Shown: positions 59,098 through 64,000 of the stretch, piece by piece
Numbering within the stretch: the first letter of the stretch is position 1
Layout: the number at the start of each line of letters is the position of its first letter
Origin: an uncultured candidate division WPS-2 bacterium
GTDB lineage: Bacteria; Vulcanimicrobiota; Vulcanimicrobiia; Vulcanimicrobiales; Vulcanimicrobiaceae
Length of the DNA: 64,000 nt
Reading direction: 5' to 3'
NCBI GenBank assembly: GCA_937927945.1
Contig: CALEYW010000046.1
Coordinates: 124,001 to 188,000, forward strand
Notes under the pieces: model-generated
Told to the model about the DNA's origin: nothing
What the model saw: the letters and a program-made list of their open reading frames with translations, nothing else
The model's database searches: none
Made by a program: the position numbers and the translations under genes

Positions 59098-60885
59098 GTG
59101 GCTATCAAGGATCTGCCGGGAGCCGCCAGCGACACCGGCAAGTCGCGTCTGGTCGAGATGTCGTGGGATCCGATCACGCGCATCGTCGGCAGTCTCGGCA
59201 TCTACACGAAGATCGACTTCGCAGCGAAAAAGGTCGCGGAGTGCCATGCGACCTCCTCGATTTTCCGCGGCTACAGCATCTTCATGAAAGGCAAGGATCC
59301 GCGCGACGCGCACTTCATCACGTCGCGGATCTGCGGGATCTGCGGCGACAACCACGCCGTGTGCTCGGTGTATGCGCAGAACATGGCCTTCGGCGTGCGT
59401 CCGCCCGCGATGGGCGAGTGGATCATGAACCTCGGCGAGGCCGCCGAGTACATGTTCGATCACAACATCTTCCAAGAAAACTTGGTCGGCGTCGACTTCT
59501 GCGAACAGATGGTCCGCGAGACGAACCCGTTCGTGTGGGAGAAGGCGAAGAACACGCCCGCGCCGCACGCCGGCATTCACGGCTACAAGACGATCGCCGA
59601 CATCATGACCTCGCTCAACCCGTTCACGGGCGACTTCTACCGGCAGGCGCTCGTGATCAGCCGCTACACGCGCGAGATGTTCTGCCTGATGGAAGGCCGG
59701 CACGTCCATCCGTCCACGCTCTACGCCGGCGGAACGGGAACCGTCGCGACGCACCAGCTGTTCACCGAATACTACTCGCGGCTGATGCGCTACGTCGAGT
59801 ACATGAAAGTCTGCGTCCCGCTGCACGACGACCTCTTCGACTTCTTCTACGAGGCGCTGCCGGGCTACGAGCACGTCGGCGAGCGGCGCATCCTGCTCGG
59901 CTGCTGGGGCGCGTTCCAGGATCCCGACTACTGCGACTTCACCTACCGCAACATGACGAACTGGGGCCGCAAGATGTTCGTCACGCCCGGCGTCGTCGTC
60001 GACGGCAAGCTCGTCACGACCGACCTCGTGCAGATCAACATCGGCATCCGCATCCTGCTCGGCCACTCCTACTACGACGACTGGCAGTCCGAGCAGACGT
60101 TCGTCTCGAAGGATCCGCTCGGCAACCCGATCGACCGGCGCCATCCCTGGAACATGCACACGCTCCCGACGCCGAAGAAGCGCGACTTCGCAAACCAGTA
60201 CAGCTGGGTGATGTCGCCGCGCTGGTTCGACGGCAAGGATCATCTCGCGCTCGACACCGGCGGCGGCGCGCTCGCGCGCCTGTGGTCGACGGCGCTCGCC
60301 GGATTGGTCGACATCGGGTACGTCAAGGCGACCGGGACGAGCGTGCAGATCAACCTTCCCAAGAGCGTGCTCTCCGGGCCGGTTTCGTTCGAGTGGAAGA
60401 CGCCGAAGTGGTCGAACACGATCGAGCGCGACCGGGCGCGAACGTACTTCCAAGCCTACGCGGCCGCCGCCGCATTGCACTTCCTCGAGCGGGCATTCGA
60501 AGAGCTGCACGCCGGCCGCACGAAGTCGTGGGAACCGTTCACCGTGCCGCGGGAAGGGATCGGCGTCGGCTTCACCGAGGCGGTGCGCGGCGTGCTCTCG
60601 CATCACATGGTGATCCGCGACGGCAAGATCGCGAACTACCACCCGTGGCCGCCGACGCCGTGGAACGGCAACCCGCGCGACGTCTACGGCACTCCGGGAC
60701 CGTACGAGGACGCGGTGCAGAACACGCCGCTCTTCGAAGAGAACGGCCCGGAAACGTTCAAGGGGATCGATGTCATGCGCACGGTGCGCAGCTTCGACCC
60801 GTGCCTGCCGTGCGGCGTCCACATGTATCTCGGAGGCGGAAAGACGATCGAAACGGTGCACTCGCCGCTCGCGCCCTTCGGCTGA
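59098..60885 (+). CDS. hhyL: [NiFe] hydrogenase large subunit, group 1h type
   Basis: A 595-residue catalytic subunit. The N-terminal nickel-binding motif is SRICGICGDNHAVC near residue 76; the C-terminal motif is FDPCLPCGVH (to His575). The four Cys bind Ni and Fe. Twenty residues follow His575, which a maturation endopeptidase should remove; none is encoded in the window. The start is GTG with GGAGAGG upstream. A one-base overlap (TGATG) with the next gene shows coupling. Confidence 0.96.
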   Translation: MAIKDLPGAASDTGKSRLVEMSWDPITRIVGSLGIYTKIDFAAKKVAECHATSSIFRGYSIFMKGKDPRDAHFITSRICGICGDNHAVCSVYAQNMAFGVRPPAMGEWIMNLGEAAEYMFDHNIFQENLVGVDFCEQMVRETNPFVWEKAKNTPAPHAGIHGYKTIADIMTSLNPFTGDFYRQALVISRYTREMFCLMEGRHVHPSTLYAGGTGTVATHQLFTEYYSRLMRYVEYMKVCVPLHDDLFDFFYEALPGYEHVGERRILLGCWGAFQDPDYCDFTYRNMTNWGRKMFVTPGVVVDGKLVTTDLVQINIGIRILLGHSYYDDWQSEQTFVSKDPLGNPIDRRHPWNMHTLPTPKKRDFANQYSWVMSPRWFDGKDHLALDTGGGALARLWSTALAGLVDIGYVKATGTSVQINLPKSVLSGPVSFEWKTPKWSNTIERDRARTYFQAYAAAAALHFLERAFEELHAGRTKSWEPFTVPREGIGVGFTEAVRGVLSHHMVIRDGKIANYHPWPPTPWNGNPRDVYGTPGPYEDAVQNTPLFEENGPETFKGIDVMRTVRSFDPCLPCGVHMYLGGGKTIETVHSPLAPFG

Positions 60886-61469
60886 TGGCTGCCGCGGGAA
60901 GCGAGGACGAGCTCCGCAGGACGGCCGGCCGCGTCGAGTCGCTGCTGGGCGCCTTCGACGCGGTGTCGACGCCCCGGCAGGCGCGCGAGCTCGGCGACGA
61001 ACTCGCGCGCACGCTCGTGACGCTGTACGGTGCCGGGCTCGAGCGCGTGCTCACGATCGTGCACGATGCGGCGGGCGGGCGCTCCGACGAGGTTTTCGCG
61101 CGCCTGTGCGACGATCCGTTCGTCGAGAGCCTGCTGTGCCTGCACGGCCTCCATCCGCTCTCGGTCGAAGAGCGCGTGCAGGGCGCGCTCGAGGGCGTGC
61201 GGCCGTACCTCAAGTCGCACGAAGGCGACGTCAGCATCGTCGACGTCTCGGCCGACGGGGTCGTCACGCTGCGCATGCAAGGGACGTGCGACGGATGCCC
61301 GTCGTCGGCAGCGACGGTGAAACTGGCGGTCGAGCGCGCGATCCTGCAGCGTGTGCCCGAGATCCGCGAAGTCGTCGCCGAGAACGACACGCCGGTGCGC
61401 GACGAAGAGCTCACCTGCGTCGCGGTCGAGGACGAGCAGGGGCGCGTCACGATCTCGCTGGGAGTCTGA
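60885..61469 (+). CDS. NifU-like domain protein
   Basis: A 194-residue protein. The C-terminal half is a NifU C-terminal-like domain: VRPYLKSHEGDVSIVDVSADGVVTLRMQGTCDGCPSSA carries the CxxC that holds a transient Fe-S cluster. The N-terminal 90 residues are helical and specific to hydrogenase loci of this kind. It may supply Fe-S clusters to the small subunit. It lies between the large subunit and DUF5947 genes. Confidence 0.88.
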   Translation: MAAAGSEDELRRTAGRVESLLGAFDAVSTPRQARELGDELARTLVTLYGAGLERVLTIVHDAAGGRSDEVFARLCDDPFVESLLCLHGLHPLSVEERVQGALEGVRPYLKSHEGDVSIVDVSADGVVTLRMQGTCDGCPSSAATVKLAVERAILQRVPEIREVVAENDTPVRDEELTCVAVEDEQGRVTISLGV

Positions 61470-61471
61470 AC

Positions 61472-62119
61472 GTGGACGCCGCTCCGCGCGAATTCGCCTC
61501 GCTGCAGCGCCTGCTGCGTAAGCCTGCGCCGCAAGCGCCCGGCGAGCGCTGCGACTACTGCGCGGAGCCCGTGGCGCCCGAGCACGGCCATCTGATCGAC
61601 ATGCAGGCACGGCGGATCATGTGCAGCTGCCGGCCGTGCGCCCTCGTCTTCGAGCCGTCCGGGGCGGCGCGGGGCCGCTACAAGACGGTGCCGACACGCT
61701 ATCTCGAGATCGTGGACTTCGCCCTCGACGATGCGACGTGGGATCTGCTCCAGATCCCGATCGGGCTTGCCTTCTTCTTCACCAACTCGGTCGAAGGGCG
61801 GACGATCGCGCTGTACCCGGGACCGGCCGGCGCGACCGAATCCGAGCTCGACCTCGCGGCCTGGAACGAGATCGCCGCGAACCATCCCGCGCTCGCGACG
61901 CTCGAGGCGGACGTCGAGGCTGCGCTCGTCTTTCGCCGCAACGGCGTCACGCGCTGCTTCATCGTTCCGATCGACGCCGCGTACAAGCTCGTCGGCGTGA
62001 TTCGCCTGAGTTGGAAAGGCTTCGACGGGGGCGGCGATGCGTGGGAGCGCATCGACGGATTCTTTGCCGAGATTCGCGAGCGCAGCGAGGGTCGAGTCCC
62101 GGCTGGGAGACGCTGGTGA
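61472..62119 (+). CDS. DUF5947 family protein, hydrogenase operon
   Basis: A 215-residue protein of the DUF5947 family, typical of group 1h hydrogenase operons. The start has two Cys clusters, CDYCAEP and IMCSCRPCALVFEP, which suit a zinc or Fe-S site. The rest is alpha/beta (LLQIPIGLAFFFTNS, VTRCFIVPIDAAYKLVGVIR). The role in maturation or electron transfer is unknown. GTG start two bases after the NifU-like gene; the end overlaps DUF6084 (GTGA). Confidence 0.85.
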   Translation: MDAAPREFASLQRLLRKPAPQAPGERCDYCAEPVAPEHGHLIDMQARRIMCSCRPCALVFEPSGAARGRYKTVPTRYLEIVDFALDDATWDLLQIPIGLAFFFTNSVEGRTIALYPGPAGATESELDLAAWNEIAANHPALATLEADVEAALVFRRNGVTRCFIVPIDAAYKLVGVIRLSWKGFDGGGDAWERIDGFFAEIRERSEGRVPAGRRW

Positions 62120-62754
62120 GCGAGCTCGGCTTCGCCCTCGTCGGCGCGCGCCCCGAGCCGTTTGCGGCCTCGCCGCAGCTCGCGCTGCGCATGCGCGTCA
62201 CCGAAGCGTCGGGCGTGCCGGTATACGCGATCGCACTGCGCGCGCAGGTGCAGATCGAGCCGCAACGGCGGCGCTACCGCGGCGGCGAGTCGGAGCGCCT
62301 GGTCGAGCTGTTCGGCGGCCCGGAGCGGTACGGCGACACGCTCAAGAACCTGCTCTGGACGCACGTCTCGACGACCGTCGTCGCGTTCGAGCACGAAACC
62401 GAGTTCGATCTGGTGATACCGTGCAGCTACGACTTCGAGGTGGCAGCGCACAAGTATCTGTGCGCGCTCGAGGACGGCGAGATCCCGATCGTCGTGCAGC
62501 TCAGCGGCACGGTGTTCGTGCGCGGCGAGAGCGGCGTCGCGGCGGAACTCGTACCGTGGACGTGCGAGGCGCGCTATCGTCTCCCGGTCGCGACGTGGCG
62601 CGCGACCATGGACGCGTTCTTTCCGAACAGCGCCTGGATCCGCATCGACCGCGACGCGTTCGAAGAGCTGTACCGCTTCAAACGCGACGGCGGGTATCCG
62701 ACCTGGGAGGCGGCGATCGCGCGGCTCTGCGCGCGGGCCGAGGCCGCGCGATGA
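62116..62754 (+). CDS. DUF6084 family protein, hydrogenase operon
   Basis: A 212-residue beta-rich protein of the DUF6084 family, found with DUF5947 in group 1h hydrogenase loci. Blocks: RMRVTEASGVPVYAIALRAQ, YRGGESERLVELFGGPERYG, TLKNLLWTHVSTTVVAFEHE and AFFPNSAWIRIDRDAFEELY. No cofactor site is seen. Function unknown. It overlaps both neighbours by four bases. Confidence 0.85.
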   Translation: MSELGFALVGARPEPFAASPQLALRMRVTEASGVPVYAIALRAQVQIEPQRRRYRGGESERLVELFGGPERYGDTLKNLLWTHVSTTVVAFEHETEFDLVIPCSYDFEVAAHKYLCALEDGEIPIVVQLSGTVFVRGESGVAAELVPWTCEARYRLPVATWRATMDAFFPNSAWIRIDRDAFEELYRFKRDGGYPTWEAAIARLCARAEAAR

Positions 62755-64000
62755 CTGCGCTTCCACCCGCGAAGGAGGGCGTGTTCGCACCGGCGTTCGC
62801 GATCGCCAACGCCGTGTTGTACGAAGGCTACCTGCTCTTCCCGTACACGGCGTCCTCGGGGAAGAACCGCGTGCGCTGGCAGTTCGGCGTCGTCGTCCCG
62901 GAGGCGTACGTCAGCGCCGGAACCGGCGAGACCGCCGTGCAGCAGACGGAAGTGCTGCTCGAAGCGGACGCCCTACAAGATGAGGATACGATGCCGCGCG
63001 TGACGGCGCTCCTGCGATTTCTGCAGGTCGAGGCGCGCCGCATCGAAGCGCTCGAAGGCGGTGCGTACGTGCCGGTCGAGTCGCTGACGGTCGCCGGCAC
63101 GAAGTACGTGACGTTCGATGAAGCAGTGGTACGCGAACTCGCGCTGGCGCTCGACGCGGCACCCGGTGCGGGAACGAGCACGCCGATCGCGTTCGGCGGC
63201 GGAAGCGACGAGGAGCTGCTGCGCGACGAGAGCGGCGAGCGCGGGCGTCTCGTGCGCGAACGCTGGCCGTTGAACGGGACGCTGTCGGTCGCCTGCGAGG
63301 CGGTAGCGGACGCGCCGGCGCTGCGGAAGCTCCGCATCCGCGTCGAAAACCACTCCGGCGTCGTCGCGGGCGAACGGGCCGGCGCACTGCGCACCGCGCT
63401 CGTTTCGACGCACGCGTTGCTCGCGGTCGAGGACGGCGCCTTCGTCTCGGTGCTCGACCCGACGCCCGCCGCGGCGACCGCCACCGCGTCGCTGGAGAAC
63501 CGGCACGTCTTCCCGGTCCTCGTCGGGGACGCCGCGGCCGACCAGCAACGCTCGAACCTGGTCCTGTCCTCGCCGATCATTCTGTACGACTTCCCGGCGG
63601 TCGCGTTACAGACGGACACCGACGCGTTCGACGCAACCGAGATCGACGAGCTGCTCACGCTGAGCGTCCTGAGCCTGCCCGCCGCCGAACGCGACAAAGC
63701 GCGCGCGACCGATCCGCGCGCTCGGGCGATCGTCGAGCGCGCCGAGCGGTTCGGTGCGCGCGAGATCGGGCGCCTCCACGCCGGCGCACTGCTGCGCCCC
63801 GGCGCCGATTCGTTCGCGGCGAGCGATCCGTTCGCGGCGATCGATGCTCCCGCGCTCGATTGCGTCTTCGTCGACGGAACGAAGGTTTCCAAGGACTCGG
63901 CGGTGCGGCTGCACCCCAAGCGGCGCGCCGACGCGTGGGACATGTTCCTCGACGGCAAGCGCGCGACGGTGCGCGCGATCCACCAGGACGTCGAGGACGT
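62751..64000 (+). CDS. unknown hydrogenase-operon protein, 3' end beyond window
   Basis: At least 416 codons, open to the window edge. AFAIANAVLYEGYLLFPYTASSGKNRVRWQFGVV near the N-terminus and IRVENHSGVVAGERAGALRT and SSPIILYDFP further on show a regular alpha/beta protein without a family that I know; late in it, DCVFVDGTKVSKDSAVRLHPKRRAD is well patterned. Its ATG overlaps the DUF6084 stop, so it belongs to the hydrogenase operon. I recall similar large unknown proteins in actinobacterial group 1h loci. Confidence 0.75.
   Translation, partial: MTALPPAKEGVFAPAFAIANAVLYEGYLLFPYTASSGKNRVRWQFGVVVPEAYVSAGTGETAVQQTEVLLEADALQDEDTMPRVTALLRFLQVEARRIEALEGGAYVPVESLTVAGTKYVTFDEAVVRELALALDAAPGAGTSTPIAFGGGSDEELLRDESGERGRLVRERWPLNGTLSVACEAVADAPALRKLRIRVENHSGVVAGERAGALRTALVSTHALLAVEDGAFVSVLDPTPAAATATASLENRHVFPVLVGDAAADQQRSNLVLSSPIILYDFPAVALQTDTDAFDATEIDELLTLSVLSLPAAERDKARATDPRARAIVERAERFGAREIGRLHAGALLRPGADSFAASDPFAAIDAPALDCVFVDGTKVSKDSAVRLHPKRRADAWDMFLDGKRATVRAIHQDVED

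Noticed and set aside
58404..61469. Very long Arg-rich frame across the hydrogenase genes.
   Set aside because: Only its last part (from 60885) is the real NifU-like gene; the rest overlaps the two hydrogenase subunits in another frame.

Overview
This is a GC-rich, gene-dense bacterial chromosome segment with about 65 protein-coding genes and very tight packing: most co-directional neighbours share ATGA, GTGA or TGATG junctions. I found no rRNA, tRNA, CRISPR array, insertion sequence or phage. Several traits together suggest a soil bacterium of the Candidatus Eremiobacterota (WPS-2) type: a group 1h-type [NiFe] hydrogenase, copper-amine-oxidase-like stalk domains, a DUF3494 adhesion lipoprotein with Thr-Pro linkers, an outer-membrane-barrel-like protein, frequent GTG starts and near-leaderless promoters. 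That assignment is inference; no marker gene in the window settles it.

Layout. 1-1 kb: a pair of small secreted paralogs. 1-7 kb (minus): clpC, then a SNF2 helicase whose start lies inside the clpC terminator hairpin. 7-12.3 kb (plus): livHMGF branched-chain amino-acid-type ABC transporter, a MIP18/DUF59 Fe-S assembly factor and a cysteate/threonine-synthase-like PLP enzyme. 12.3-20 kb: acyl-CoA carboxylase carboxyltransferase, an ECF sigma/anti-sigma pair, and a fabI - epsilon-like - biotin carboxylase/BCCP operon. 20-22.5 kb: two cell-surface proteins with Pro-Thr linkers, closed by a strong terminator. 22.5-26.4 kb (minus): a HipBA-type module, an ABC-2 exporter and a secreted MsrB. 26.5-29.2 kb: methylmalonyl-CoA mutase and epimerase genes with a HEPN-like/BolA-like gene pair lodged between them. 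33.6-39.2 kb (minus): a five-gene overlapping peptidoglycan-recycling operon (nagZ, serine hydrolase, anmK, sugar kinase, murQ). 39-49 kb: a two-motif aspartic protease, flavin amine oxidase, OsmC, a tandem GT-C glycosyltransferase fusion and a MoxR/VWA pair. 49.7-52 kb: acyl-CoA synthetase and a GNAT gene preceded by a structured leader and terminator. 52.5-54.2 kb: a probable selenocysteine protein (UGSC motif, in-frame TGA plus SECIS-like hairpin) and its conserved partner. 54.2-55.2 kb: two decayed genes. 55.2-57.7 kb (minus): MoaD-like, BNR-repeat protein, hypB, hypA. 58-64 kb (plus): hydrogenase small and large subunits followed by NifU-like, DUF5947, DUF6084 and an unknown gene cut by the window edge.

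How the genes work together. The carboxylase subunits, methylmalonyl-CoA mutase and epimerase form much of a propionyl-CoA to succinyl-CoA route (the cobalamin-binding mutase subunit is not here). The nagZ-murQ operon recycles muropeptides to GlcNAc-6-phosphate. The hydrogenase cluster with hypAB fits high-affinity, probably atmospheric, H2 oxidation. The strongest unexpected signals are the UGSC selenoprotein whose TGA would normally be read as a stop, the structured leader ahead of the GNAT gene, and the small two-gene cassette inside the methylmalonyl-CoA operon.
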